Below, one piece after another: positions 11,601 through 24,495 of a stretch of 64,000 nt of DNA. Position 1 is the first letter of the stretch; each line of letters opens with the position of its first letter. Origin of the DNA: Micromussa lordhowensis (taxonomy: Eukaryota; Cnidaria; Anthozoa; Scleractinia; Lobophylliidae); NCBI GenBank assembly GCA_964020085.1, contig CAXHUQ010000758.1, forward strand, positions 80,001-144,000, written 5' to 3'. The notes under the pieces were generated by a model. It was not told the origin of the DNA, did no database searches, and saw only the letters and a program-made list of their open reading frames with translations. Position numbers and translations under genes: made by a program.

Positions 11601-12837
11601 ATTTGCGCCAGGGTGTTTTTTGTGGCCTTCTTTTGAGGGGAGTTTCCCTTGGTCGCAACTTTGCAGAATTTCAGAAAACGCGCGATGAGGGTGTCCTTGC
11701 CAAATTTGCCATAGCTCGGCTTTGCGGGCACTTTGAAAGATGCGGTTTGCAGCAAAATGGTGTGCTAGGATGGCACTTTAAGTGCATTGTAATTAGGAGG
11801 TGATGGCATTTGCGCCAGGGTGTTTTTTGTGGCCTTCTTTTGAGAGGAGTTTCCCTTGGTCGCAACTTTGCAGAATTTCAGAAAACGCGCGATGAGGGTG
11901 TCCTTGCCAAATTTGCCATAGCTCGGCTTTGCGGGCACTTTGAAAGATGCGGTTTGCAGCAAAATGTTGTGCTAGGATGGCACTTTAAGTGCATTGTAAT
12001 TAGGAGGTGATGGCATTTGCGCCAGGGTGTTTTTTGTGGCCTTCTTTTGAGGGGAGTTTCCCTTGGTCGCAACTTTGCAGAATTTCAGAAAACGCGCGAT
12101 GAGGGTGTCCTTGCCAAATTTGCCATAGCTCGGCTTTGCGGGCACTTTGAAAGATGCGGTTTGCAGCAAAATGTTGTGCTAGGATGGCACTTTAAGTGCA
12201 TTGTAATTAGGAGGTGATGGCATTTGCGCCAGGGTGTTTTTTGTGGCCTTCTTTTGAGGGGAGTTTCCCTTGGTCGCAACTTTGCAGAATTTCAGAAAAC
12301 GCGCGATGAGGGTGTCCTTGCCAAATTTGCCATAGCTCGGCTTTGCGGGCACTTTGAAAGATGCGGTTTGCAGCAAAATGTTGTGCTAGGATGGCACTTT
12401 AAGTGCATTGTAATTAGGAGGTGATGGCATTTGTGCCAGGGTGTTTTTTGTGGCCTTCTTTTGAGGGGAGTTTCCCTTGGTCGCAACTTTGCAGAATTTC
12501 AGAAAACGCGCGATGAGGGTGTCCTTGCCAAATTTGCCATAGCTCGGCTTTGCGGGCACTTTGAAAGATGCGGTTTGCAGCAAAATGTTGTGCTAGGATG
12601 GCGCTTTAAGTGCATTGTAATTAGGAGGTGATGGCATTTGCGCCAGGGTGTTTTTTGTGGCCTTCTTTTGAGGGGAGTTTCCCTTGGTCGCAACTTTGCA
12701 GAATTTCAGAAAACGCGCGATGAGGGTGTCCTTGCCAAATTTGCCATAGCTCGGCTTTGCGGGCACTTTGAAAGATGCGGTTTGCAGCAAAATGTTGTGC
12801 TAGGATGGCACTTTAAGTGCATTGTAATTAGGAGGTG
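8696..12837 (+). repeat. Tandem ten-monomer (2,071-bp) higher-order repeat, 2 copies
   Basis: Copies are 8,696-10,766 and 10,767-12,837. Both start with the TTTGCAACCAGG unit. They share, in the same order, TTTGTGCC (9,318 and 11,389), GGTTTAAAGC (near 9,467 and 11,538), CAAAATGGTGTGC (near 9,683 and 11,754) and TTTTGAGAGGAG (near 9,768 and 11,839). I noticed three differences: CCTTATTTT at 9,350 in copy 1 only, TTTGTAGC near 10,712 in copy 1 only, and CTAGGACGGC near 11,352 in copy 2 only. The copies are therefore nearly identical and the duplication is recent, or it is an assembly effect. Confidence 0.9.
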
Positions 12838-13593
12838 ATGGCATTTGCGCTAGGGTGTTTTTTGTGGCCTTCTTTTGAGGGGAGTTTCCCTTTGCGGGCA
12901 CTTTGAAAGATGCGGTTTGCAGCAAAATGGTGTGCTAGGATGGCACTTTAAGTGCATTGTAATTAGGAGGTGATGGCATTTGCGCCAGGGTGTTTTTTGT
13001 GGCCTTCTTTTGAGGGGAGTTTCCCTTGGTCGCAACTTTGCAGAATTTCAGAAAACGCGCGATGAGGGTGTCCTTGCCAAATTTGCCATAGCTCGGCTTT
13101 GCGGGCACTTTGAAAGATGCGGTTTGCAGCAAAATGTTGTGCTAGGATGGCACTTTAAGTGCATTGTAATTAGGAGGTGATGGGATTTGCGCCAGGGTGT
13201 TTTTTGTGGCCTTCTTTTGAGGGGAGTTTCCCTTGGTCGCAACTTTGCAGAATTTCAGAAAACGCGCGATGAGGGTGTCCTTGCCAAATTTGCCATAGCT
13301 CGGCTTTGCGGGCACTTTGAAAGATGCGGTTTGCAGCAAAATGTTGTGCTAGGATGGCGCTTTAAGTGCATTGTAATTACGAGGTGATGGCATTTGCGCC
13401 AGGGTGTTGTTTGTGGCCTTCTTTTGAGGGGAGTTTCCCTTGGTCGCAACTTTGCAGAATTTCAGAAAACACGCGATGAGGGTGTCCTTGCCAAATTTGC
13501 CATAGCTCGGCTTTGCGGGCACTTTGAAAGATGCGGTTTGCAGCAAAATGTTGTGCTAGGATGGCACTTTAAGTGCATTGTAATTAGGAGGTG
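12631..13593 (+). repeat. 963-bp block, first copy of a 1,584-bp-period duplication
   Basis: It matches 14,215-15,177 at an offset of 1,584 bp (seven monomers plus one 135-bp unit). Shared marks are the truncated monomer, ATTACGAGG or TTACGAGG near 13,377 and 14,961, and GTGTTGTTTGTGG near 13,407 and 14,991. Confidence 0.88.
12838..12972 (+). repeat. 135-bp truncated monomer (first copy)
   Basis: A 72-bp internal deletion joins GAGTTTCCC to TTTGCGGGCAC, removing the block that carries CGCGCG and the invariant 29-bp element. The unit also has CAAAATGGTGTGC. It is one of only two A monomers lacking the conserved block. Confidence 0.92.
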
Positions 13594-14214
13594 ACGGCAT
13601 TTGTGCCAGGGTGTTTTTTGTGGCCTTCTTTTGAGGGGAGTTTCCCTTGGTCGCAACTTTGCAGAATTTCAGAAAACGCGCGATGAGGGTGTCCTTGCCA
13701 AATTTGCCATAGCTCGGCTTTGCGGGCACTTTGAAAGATGCGGTTTGCAGCAAAATGTTGTGCTAGGATGGCGCTTTAAGTGCATTGTAATTAGGAGGTG
13801 ATGGCATTTGCGCCAGGGTGTTTTTTGTGGCCTTCTTTTGAGGGGAGTTTCCCTTGGTCGCAACTTTGCAGCATTTCAGAAAACGCGCGATGAGGGTGTC
13901 CTTGCCAAATTTGCCATAGCTCGGCTTTGCGGGCACTTTGAAAGATGCGGTTTGCAGCAAAATGTTGTGCTAGGATGGCACTTTAAGTGCATTGTAATTA
14001 GGAGGTGATGGCATTTGCGCCAGGGTGTTTTTTGTGGCCTTCTTTTGAGGGGAGTTTCCCTTGGTCGCAACTTTGCAGAATTTCAGAAAACGCGCGATGA
14101 GGGTGTCCTTGCCAAATTTGCCATAGCTCGGCTTTGCGGGCACTTTGAAAGATGCGGTTTGCAGCAAAATGTTGTGCTAGGATGGCGCTTTAAGTGCATT
14201 GTAATTAGGAGGTG

Positions 14215-15177
14215 ATGGCATTTGCGCCAGGGTGTTTTTTGTGGCCTTCTTTTGAGGGGAGTTTCCCTTGGTCGCAACTTTGCAGAATTTCAGAAAACGC
14301 GCGATGAGGGTGTCCTTGCCAAATTTGCCATAGCTCGGCTTTGCGGGCACTTTGAAAGATGCGGTTTGCAGCAAAATGTTGTGCTAGGATGGCACTTTAA
14401 GTGCATTGTAATTAGGAGGTGATGGCATTTGCGCCAGGGTGTTTTTTGTGGCCTTCTTTTGAGGGGAGTTTCCCTTTGCGGGCACTTTGAAAGATGCGGT
14501 TTGCAGCAAAATGGTGTGCTAGGATGGCACTTTAAGTGCATTGTAATTAGGAGGTGATGGCATTTGCGCCAGGGTGTTTTTTGTGGCCTTCTTTTGAGGG
14601 GAGTTTCCCTTGGTCGCAACTTTGCAGAATTTCAGAAAACGCGCGATGAGGGTGTCCTTGCCAAATTTGCCATAGCTCGGCTTTGCGGGCACTTTGAAAG
14701 ATGCGGTTTGCAGCAAAATGTTGTGCTAGGATGGCACTTTAAGTGCATTGTAATTAGGAGGTGATGGCATTTGCGCCAGGGTGTTTTTTGTGGCCTTCTT
14801 TTGAGGGGAGTTTCCCTTGGTCGCAACTTTGCAGAATTTCAGAAAACGCGCGATGAGGGTGTCCTTGCCAAATTTGCCATAGCTCGGCTTTGCGGGCACT
14901 TTGAAAGATGCGGTTTGCAGCAAAATGTTGTGCTAGAATGGCGCTTTAAGTGCATTGTACTTACGAGGTGATGGCATTTGCGCCAGGGTGTTGTTTGTGG
15001 CCTTCTTTTGAGGGGAGTTTCCCTTGGTCGCAACTTTGCAGAATTTCAGAAAACGCGCGATGAGGGTGTCCTTGCCAAATTTGCCATAGCTCGGCTTTGC
15101 GGGCACTTTGAAAGATGCGGTTTGCAGCAAAATGTTGTGCTAGGATGGCACTTTAAGTGCATTGTAATTAGGAGGTG
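14215..15177 (+). repeat. 963-bp block, second copy of the 1,584-bp-period duplication
   Basis: This is the partner of 12,631-13,593 and ends where the downstream monomer no longer shares variants (15,178 has CAAAATGGTGTGC, 13,594 has TTTGTGCC). Confidence 0.88.
14422..14556 (+). repeat. 135-bp truncated monomer (second copy)
   Basis: It has the same 72-bp deletion and the same breakpoint sequence as 12,838-12,972, so it was copied with its neighbours rather than arising independently. It differs near its start (GCGCCAGG against GCGCTAGG). Confidence 0.92.
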
Positions 15178-16833
15178 ATGGCATTTGCGCCAGGGTGTTT
15201 TTTGTGGCCTTCTTTTGAGGGGAGTTTCCCTTGGTCGCAACTTTGCAGAATTTCAGAAAACGCGCGATGAGGGTGTCCTTGCCAAATTTGCCATAGCTCG
15301 GCTTTGCGGGCACTTTGAAAGATGCGGTTTGCAGCAAAATGGTGTGCTAGGATGGCACTTTAAGTGCATTGTAATTAAGAGGTGATGGCATTTGCGCCAG
15401 GGTGTTTTTTGTGGCCTTCTTTTGAGGGGAGTTTCCCTTGGTCGCAACTTTGCAGAATTTCAGAAAACGCGCGATGAGGGTGTCCTTGCCAAATTTGCCA
15501 TAGCTCGGCTTTGCGGGCACTTTGAAAGATGCGGTTTGCAGCAAAATGTTGTGCTAGGATGGCACTTTAAGTGCATTGTAATTAGGAGGTGATGGCATTT
15601 GCGCCAGGGTGTTTTTTGTGGCCTTCTTTTGAGGGGAGTTTCCCTTGGTCGCAACTTTGCAGAATTTCAGAAAACGCGCGATGAGGGTGTCCTTGCCAAA
15701 TTTGCCATAGCTCGGCTTTGCGGGCACTTTGAAAGATGCGGTTTGCAGCAAAATGTTGTGCTAGGATGGCACTTTAAGTGCATTGTAATTAGGAGGTGAT
15801 GGCATTTGCGCCAGGGTGTTTTTTGTGGCCTTATTTTGAGGGGAGTTTCCCTTGGTCGCAACTTTGCAGAATTTCAGAAAACGCGCGATGAGGGTGTCCT
15901 TGCCAAATTTGCCATAGCTCGGCTTTGCGGGCACTTTGAAAGATGCGGTTTGCAGCAAAATGTTGTGCTAGGATGGCACTTTAAGTGCATTGTAATTAGG
16001 AGGTGATGGCATTTGCGCCAGGGTGTTTTTTGTGGCCTTCTTTTGAGGGGAGTTTCCCTTGGTCGCAACTTTGCAGAATTTCAGAAAACGCGCGATGAGG
16101 GTGTCCTTGCCAAATTTGCCATAGCTCGGCTTTGCGGGCACTTTGAAAGATGCGGTTTGCAGCAAAATGTTGTGCTAGGATGGCACTTTAAGTGCATTGT
16201 AATTAGGAGGTGATGGCATTTGCGCCAGGGTGTTTTTTGTGGCCTTCTTTTGAGGGGAGTTTCCCTTGGTCGCAACTTTGCAGAATTTCAGAAAACGCGC
16301 AATGAGGGTGTCCTTGCCAAATTTGCCATAGCTCGGCTTTGCGGGCACTTTGAAAGATGCGGTTTGCAGCAAAATGTTGTGCTAGGATGGCACTTTAAGT
16401 GCATTGTAATTAGGAGGTGATGGCATTTGCGCCAGGGTGTTTTTTGTGGCCTTCTTTTGAGGGGAGTTTCCCTTGGTCGCAACTTTGCAGAATTTCAGAA
16501 AACGCGCGATGAGGGTGTCCTTGCCAAATTTGCCATAGCTCGGCTTTGCGGGCACTTTGAAAGATGCGGTTTGCAGCAAAATGTTGTGCTAGGATGGCAC
16601 TTTAAGTGCATTGTAATTAGGAGGTGATGGCATTTGCGCCAGGGTGTTTTTTGTGGCCTTCTTTTGAGGGGAGTTTCCCTTGGTCGCAACTTTGCAGAAT
16701 TTCAGAAAACGCGCGATGAGGGTGTCCTTGCCAAATTTGCCATAGCTCGGCTTTGCGGGCACTTTGAAAGATGCGGTTTGCAGCAAAATGTTGTGCTAGG
16801 ATGGCACTTTAAGTGCATTGTAATTAGGAGGTG

Positions 16834-18489
16834 ATGGCATTTGCGCCAGGGTGTTTTTTGTGGCCTTCTTTTGAGGGGAGTTTCCCTTGGTCGCAACTTT
16901 GCAGAATTTCAGAAAACGCGCGATAAGGGTGTCCTTGCCAAATTTGCCATAGCTCGGCTTTGCGGGCACTTTGAAAGATGCGGTTTGCAGCAAAATGTTG
17001 TGCTAGGATGGCGCTTTAAGTGCATGGTAATTAGGAGATGATGGCATTTGCGCCAGGGTGTTTTTTGTGGCCTTCTTTTGAGGGGAGTTTCCCTTGGTCG
17101 CAACTTTGCAGAATTTCAGAAAACGCGCGATGAGGGTGTCCTTGCCAAATTTGCCATAGCTCGGCTTTGCCGGCACTTTGAAAGATGCGGTTTGCAGCAA
17201 AATGTTGTGCTAGGATGGCACTTTAAGTGCATTGTAATTAGGAGTTGATGGCATTTGCGCCAGGGTGTTTTTTGTGGCCTTCTTTTGAGGGGAGTTTCCC
17301 TTGGTCGCAACTTTGCAGAATTTCAGAAAACGCGCGATGAGGGTGTCCTTGCCAAATTTGCCATAGCTCGGCTTTGCGGGCACTTTGAAAGATGCGGTTT
17401 GCAGCAAAATGTTGTGCTAGGATGGCACTTTAAGTGCATTGTAATTAGGAGGTGATGGCATTTGCGCCAGGGTGTTTTTTGTGGCCTTCTTTTGAGGGGA
17501 GTTTCCCTTGGTCGCAACTTTGCAGAATTTCAGAAAACGCGCGATGAGGGTGTCCTTGCCAAATTTGCCATAGCTCGGCTTTGCGGGCACTTTGAAAGAT
17601 GCGGTTTGCAGCAAAATGTTGTGCTAGGATGGCACTTTAAGTGCATTGTAATTAGGAGGTGATGGCATTTGCGCCAGGGTGTTTTTTGTGGCCTTCTTTT
17701 GAGGGGAGTTTCCCTTGGTCGCAACTTTGCAGAATTTCAGAAAACGCGCGATGAGGGTGTCCTTGCCAAATTTGCCATAGCTCGGCTTTGCGGGCACTTT
17801 GAAAGATGCGGTTTGCAGCAAAATGTTGTGCTAGGATGGCACTTTAAGCGCATTGTAATTAGGAGGTGATGGCATTTGCGCCAGGGTGTTTTTTGTGGCC
17901 TTCTTTTGAGGGGAGTTTCCCTTGGTCGCAACTTTGCAGAATTTCAGAAAACGCGCGATAAGGGTGTCCTTGCCAAATTTGCCATAGCTCGGCTTTGCGG
18001 GCACTTTGAAAGATGCGGTTTGCAGCAAAATGTTGTGCTAGGATGGCGCTTTAAGAGCATGGTAATTAGGGGGTGATGGCATTTGCGCCAGGGTGTTTTT
18101 TGTGGCCTTCTTTTGAGGGGAGTTTCCCTTGGTCGCAACTTTGCAGAATTTCAGAAAACGCGCGATGAGGGTGTCCTTGCCAAATTTGCCATAGCTCGGC
18201 TTTGCCGGCACTTTGAAAGATGCGGTTTGCAGCAAAATGTTGTGCTAGGATGGCACTTTAAGTGCATTGTAATTAGGAGTTGATGGCATTTGCGCCAGGG
18301 TGTTTTTTGTGGCCTTCTTTTGAGGGGAGTTTCCCTTGGTCGCAACTTTGCAGAATTTCAGAAAACGCGCGATGAGGGTGTCCTTGCCAAATTTGCCATA
18401 GCTCGGCTTTGCGGGCACTTTGAAAGATGCGGTTTGCAGCAAAATGTTGTGCTAGGATGGCACTTTAAGTGCATTGTAATTAGGAGGTG
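16834..18489 (+). repeat. Five-monomer (1,035-bp) higher-order repeat, 1.6 copies
   Basis: Shared variants at a 1,035-bp offset are CGCGATAAGGG (near 16,919 and 17,954), GCATGGTAATTAG (near 17,023 and 18,058), TTTGCCGGCAC (near 17,167 and 18,202) and AGGAGTTGATGG (near 17,240 and 18,275). The second copy is cut short; the monomer at 18,490 differs. Confidence 0.88.
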
Positions 18490-18698
18490 ATGGCATTTGC
18501 GCCAGGGTGTTTTTTTTGTGGCCTTCTTTTGAGGGGAGTTTCCCTTGGTCGCAACTTTGCAGAATTTCAGAAAACGCGCGATGAGGGTGTCCTTGCCAAA
18601 TTTGCCATAGCTCGGCTTTGCGGGCACTTTGAAAGATGCGGTTTGCAGCAAAATGTTGTGCTAGGATGGCACTTTAAGTACATTGTAATTAGGAGGTG
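18490..18698 (+). repeat. 209-bp monomer with T8 run
   Basis: The T6 run near the unit start has grown to T8, consistent with slippage. The monomer at 24,288 (208 bp) has T7. Confidence 0.9.
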
Positions 18699-20768
18699 AT
18701 GGCATTTGCGCCAGGGTGTTTTTTGTGGCCTTCTTTTGAGGGGAGTTTTCCTTGGTCGCAACTTTGCAGAATTTCAGAAAACGCGCGATGAGGGTGTCCT
18801 AGCCAAATTTGCCATAGCTCGGCTTTGCGGGCACTTTGAAAGATGCGGTTTGCAGCAAAATGTTGTGCTAGGATGGCACTTTAAGTGCATTGTAATTAGG
18901 AGGTGATGGCATTTGCGCCAGAGTGTTTTTTGTGGCCTTCTTTTGAGGGGAGTTTCCCTTGGTCGCAACTTTGCAGAATTTCAGAAAACGCGCGATGAGG
19001 GTGTCCTTGCCAAATTTGCCATAGCTCGGCTTTGCGGGCACTTTGAAAGATGCGATTTGCAGCAAAATGTTGTGCTAGGATGGCACTTTAAGTGCATTGT
19101 AATTAGGAGGTGATGGCATTTGCGCCAGGGTGTTTTTTGTGGCCTTCTTTTGAGGGGAGTTTCCCTTGGTCGCAACTTTGCAGAATTTCAGAAAACGCGC
19201 GATGAGGGGGTCCTTGCCAAATTTGCCATAGCTCGGCTTTGCGGGCACTTTGAAAGATGCGGTTTGCAGCAAAATGTTGTGCTAGGATGGCACTTTAAGT
19301 GCATTGTAATTAGGAGGTGATGGCATTTGCGCCAGGGTGTTTTTTGTGGCCTTCTTTTGAGGGGAGTTTCCCTTGGTCGCAACTTTGCAGAATTTCAGAA
19401 AACGCGCGATGAGGGTGTCCTTGCCAAATTTGCCATAGCTCGGCTTTGCGGGCACTTTGAAAGATGCGGTTTGCAGCAAAATGTTGTGCTAGGATGGCAC
19501 TTTAAGTGCATTGTAATTAGGAGGTGATGGCATTTGCGCCAGGGTGTTTTTTGTGGCCTTCTTTTGAGGGGAGTTTCCCTTGGTCGCAACTTTGCAGAAT
19601 TTCAGAAAACGCGCGATGAGGGTGTCCTTGCCAAATTTGCCATAGCTCGGCTTTGCGGGCACTTTGAAAGATGCGGTTTGCAGCAAAATGTTGTGCTAGG
19701 ATGGCACTTTAAGTGCATTGTAATTAGGAGGTGATGGCATTTGCGCCAGGGTGTTTTTTGTGGCCTTCTTTTGAGGGGAGTTTCCCTTGGTCGCAACTTT
19801 GCAGAATTTCAGAAAACGCGCGATGAGGGTGTCCTTGCCAAATTTGCCATAGCTCGGCTTTGCGGGCACTTTGAAAGATGCGGTTTGCAGCAAAATGTTG
19901 TGCTAGGATGGCACTTTAAGTGCATTGTAATTAGGAGGTGATGGCATTTGCGCCAGGGTGTTTTTTGTGGCCTTCTTTTGAGGGGAGTTTCCCTTGGTCG
20001 CAACTTTGCAGAATTTCAGAAAACGCGCGATGAGGGTGTCCTTGCCAAATTTGCCATAGCTCGGCTTTGCGGGCACTTTGAAAGATGCGGTTTGCAGCAA
20101 AATGTTGTGCTAGGATGGCACTTTAAGTGCATTGTAATTAGGAGGTGATGGCATTTGCGCCAGGGTGTTTTTTGTGGCCTTCTTTTGAGGGGAGTTTCCC
20201 TTGGTCGCAACTTTGCAGAATTTCAGAAAACGCGCGATGAGGGTGTCCTTGCCAAATTTGCCATAGCTCGGCTTTGCGGGCACTTTGAAAGATGCGGTTT
20301 GCAGCAAAATGTTGTGCTAGGATGGCACTTTAAGTGCATTGTAATTAGGAGGTGATGGCATTTGCGCCAGGGTGTTTTTTGTGGCCTTCTTTTGAGGGGA
20401 GTTTCCCTTGGTCGCAACTTTGCAGAATTTCAGAAAACGCGCGATGAGGGTGTCCTTGCCAAATTTGCCATAGCTCGGCTTTGCGGGCACTTTGAAAGAT
20501 GCGGTTTGCAGCAAAATGTTGTGCTAGGATGGCACTTTAAGTGCATTGTAACTAGGAGGTGATGGCATTTGCGCCAGGGTGTTTTTTGTGGCCTTCTTTT
20601 GAGGGGAGTTTCCCTTGGTCGCAACTTTGCAGAATTTCAGAAAACGCGCGATGAGGGTGTCCTTGCCAAATTTGCCATAGCTCGGCTTTGCGGGCACTTT
20701 GAAAGATGCGGTTTGCAGCAAAATGTTGTGCTAGGATGGCACTTTAAGTGCATTGTAATTAGGAGGTG

Positions 20769-22838
20769 ATGGCATTTGCGCCAGGGTGTTTTTTGTGGCC
20801 TTCTTTTGAGGGGAGTTTCCCTTGGTCGCAACTTTGCAGAATTTCAGAAAACGCGCGATGAGGGTGTCCTTGCCAAATTTGCCATAGCACGGCTTTGCGG
20901 GCACTTTGAAAGATGCGGTTTGCAGCAAAATGTTGTGCTAGGATGGCACTTTAAGTGCATTGTAATTAGGAGCTGATGGCATTTGCGCCAGGGTGTTTTT
21001 TGTGGCCTTCTTTTGAGGGGAGTTTCCCTTGGTCGCAACTTTGCAGAATTTCAGAAAACGCGCGATGAGGGTGTCCTTGCCAAATTTGCCATAGCTCGGC
21101 TTTGCGGGCACTTTGAAAGATGCGGTTTGCAGCAAAATGTTGTGCTAGGATGGCACTTTAAGTGCATTGTAATTAGGAGGTGATGGCATTTGCGCCAGGG
21201 TGTTTTCTGTGGCCTTCTTTTGAGGGGAGTTTCCCTTGGTCGCAACTTTGCAGAATTTCAGAAAACGCGCGATGAGGGTGTCCTTGTCAAATTTGCCATA
21301 GCTCGGCTTTGCGGGCACTTTGAAAGATGCGGTTTGCAGCAAAATGTTGTGCTAGGATGGCACTTTAAGTGCATTGTAATTAGGAGGTGATGGCATTTGC
21401 GCCAGGGTGTTTTTTGTGGCCTTCTTTTGAGGGGAGTTTCCCTTGGTCGCAACTTTGCAGAATTTCAGAAAACGCGCGATGAGGGTGTCCTTGCCAAATT
21501 TGCCATAGCTCGGCTTTGCGGGCACTTTGAAAGATGCGGTTTGCAGCAAAATGTTGTGCTAGGATGGCACTTTAAGTGCATTGTAATTAGGAGGTGATGG
21601 CATTTGCGCCAGGGTGTTTTTTGTGGCCTTCTTTTGAGGGGAGTTTCCCTTGGTCGCAACTTTGCAGAATTTCAGAAAACGCGCGATGAGGGTGTCCTTG
21701 CCAAATTTGCCATAGCTCGGCTTTGCGGGCACTTTGAAAGATGCGGTTTGCAGCAAAATGTTGTGCTAGGATGGCACTTTAAGTGCATTGTAATTAGGAG
21801 GTGATGGCATTTGCGCCAGGGTGTTTTTTGTGGCCTTCTTTTGAGGGGAGTTTCCCTTGGTCGCAACTTTGCAGAATTTCAGAAAACGCGCGATGAGGGT
21901 GTCCTTGCCAAATTTGCCATAGCTCGGCTTTGCGGGCACTTTGAAAGATGCGGTTTGCAGCAAAATGTTGTGCTAGGATGGCACTTTAAGTGCATTGTAA
22001 TTAGGAGGTGATGGCATTTGCGCCAGGGTGTTTTTTGTGGCCTTCTTTTGAGGGGAGTTTCCCTTGGTCGCAACTTTGCAGAATTTCAGAAAACGCGCGA
22101 TGAGGGTGTCCTTGCCAAATTTGCCATAGCTCGGCTTTGCGGGCACTTTGAAAGATGCGGTTTGCAGCAAAATGTTGTGCTAGGATGGCACTTTAAGTGC
22201 ATTGTAATTAGGAGGTGATGGCATTTGCGCCAGGGTGTTTTTTGTGGCCTTCTTTTGAGGGGAGTTTCCCTTGGTCGCAACTTTGCAGAATTTCAGAAAA
22301 CGCGCGATGAGGGTGTCCTTGCCAAATTTGCCATAGCACGGCTTTGCGGGCACTTTGAAAGATGCGGTTTGCAGCAAAATGTTGTGCTAGGATGGCACTT
22401 TAAGTGCATTGTAATTAGGAGCTGATGGCATTTGCGCCAGGGTGTTTTTTGTGGCCTTCTTTTGAGGGGAGTTTCCCTTGGTCGCAACTTTGCAGAATTT
22501 CAGAAAACGCGCGATGAGGGTGTCCTTGCCAAATTTGCCATAGCTCGGCTTTGCGGGCACTTTGAAAGATGCGGTTTGCAGCAAAATGTTGTGCTAGGAT
22601 GGCACTTTAAGTGCATTGTAATTAGGAGGTGATGGCATTTGCGCCAGGGTGTTTTCTGTGGCCTTCTTTTGAGGGGAGTTTCCCTTGGTCGCAACTTTGC
22701 AGAATTTCAGAAAACGCGCGATGAGGGTGTCCTTGTCAAATTTGCCATAGCTCGGCTTTGCGGGCACTTTGAAAGATGCGGTTTGCAGCAAAATGTTGTG
22801 CTAGGATGGCACTTTAAGTGCATTGTAATTAGGAGGTG
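20769..22838 (+). repeat. Seven-monomer (1,449-bp) higher-order repeat
   Basis: Blocks 20,769-21,389 and 22,218-22,838 share CCATAGCACGG (near 20,882 and 22,331), AGGAGCTGATGG (near 20,968 and 22,417), GTGTTTTCTGTGG (near 21,200 and 22,650) and CCTTGTCAAATT (near 21,282 and 22,731) in the same order at an offset of 1,449 bp. Confidence 0.88.
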
Positions 22839-24287
22839 AGGGCATTTGCGCCAGGGTGTTTTTTGTGGCCTTCTTTTGAGGGGAGTTTCCCTTGGTCGCA
22901 ACTTTGCAGAATTTAAGAAAACGCGCGATGAGGGTGTCCTTGCCAAATTTGCCATAGCTCGGCTTTGCGGGCACTTTGAAAGATGCGGTTTGCAGCAAAA
23001 TGTTGTGTTAGGATGGCACTTTAAGTGCATTGTAATTAGGAGGTGATGGCATTTGCGCCAGGGTGTTTTTTGTGGCCTTCTTTTGAGGGGAGTTTCCCTT
23101 GGTCGCAACTTTGCAGAATTTCAGAAAACGCGCGATGAGGGTGTCCTTGCCAAATTTGCCATAGCTCGGCTTTGCGGGCACTTTGAAAGATGCGGTTTGC
23201 AGCAAAATGTTGTGCTAGGATGGCACTTTAAGTGCATTGTAATTAGGAGGTGATGGCATTTGCGCCAGGGTGTTTTTTGTGGCCTTCTTTCGAGGGGAGT
23301 TTACCTTGGTCGCAACTTTGCAGAATTTCAGAAAACGCGCGATGAGGGTGTCCTTGCCAAATTTGCCATAGCTCGGCTTTGCGGGCACTTTGAAAGATGC
23401 GGTTTGCAGCAAAATGTTGTGCTAGGATGGCACTTTAAGTGCATTGTAATTAGGAGGTGATGGCATTTGCGCCAGGGTGTTTTTTGTGGCCTTCTTTTGA
23501 GGGGAGTTTCCCTTGGTCGCAACTTTGCAGAATTTCAGAAAACGCGCGATGAGGGTGTCCTTGCCAAATTTGCCATAGCTCGGCTTTGCGGGCACTTTGA
23601 AAGATGCAGTTTGCAGCAAAATGTTGTGCTAGGATGGCACTTTAAGTGCATTGTAATTAGGAAGTGATGGCATTTGCGCCAGGCTGTTTTTTGTGGCCTT
23701 CTTTTGAGGGGAGTTTCCCTTGGTCGCAACTTTGCAGAATTTCAGAAAACGCGCGATGAGGGTGTCCTTGCCAAATTTGCCATAGCTCGGCTTTGCGGGC
23801 ACTTTGAAAGATGCGGTTTGCAGCAAAATGTTGTGCTAGGATGGCACTTTAAGTGCATTGTAATTAGGAGGTGATGGCATTTGCGCCAGGGTGTTTTCTG
23901 TGGCCTTCTTTTGAGGGGAGTTTCCCTTGGTCGCAACTTTGCAGAATTTCAGAAAACGCGCGATGAGGGTGTCCTTGTCAAATTTGCCATAGCTCGGCTT
24001 TGCGGGCACTTTGAAAGATGCGGTTTGCAGCAAAATGTTGTGCTAGGATGGCACTTTAAGTGCATTGTAATTAGGAGGTGAGGGCATTCGCGCCAGGGTG
24101 TTTTTTGTGGCCTTCTTTTGAGGGGAGTTTCCCTTGGTCGCAACTTTGCAGAATTTAAGAAAACGCGCGATGAGGGTGTCCTTGCCAAATTTGCCATAGC
24201 TCGGCTTTGCGGGCACTTTGAAAGATGCGGTTTGCAGCAAAATGTTGTGCTAGGATGGCACTTTAAGTGCATTGTAATAAGGAGGTG
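22632..24287 (+). repeat. Six-monomer (1,242-bp) offset duplication overlapping the seven-monomer repeat
   Basis: Blocks 22,632-23,045 and 23,874-24,287 share GTGTTTTCTGTGG, CCTTGTCAAATT, GGTGAGGGCATT (near 22,836 and 24,078) and GAATTTAAGAAAAC (near 22,909 and 24,151). The same marked monomer therefore takes part in both a 7-unit and a 6-unit period, as expected from successive out-of-register exchanges. Confidence 0.87.
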
Positions 24288-24495
24288 ATGGCATTTGCGC
24301 CAGGGTGTTTTTTTGTGGCCTTCTTTTGAGGGGAGTTTCCCTTGGTCGCAACTTTGCAGAATTTCAGAAAACGCGCGATGAGGGTGTCCTTGCCAAATTT
24401 GCCATAGCTCGGCTTTGCGGGCACTTTGAAAGATGCGGTTTGCAGCAAAACGTTGTGCTAGGATGGCACTTTAAGTGCATTGTAATTAGGAGGTG

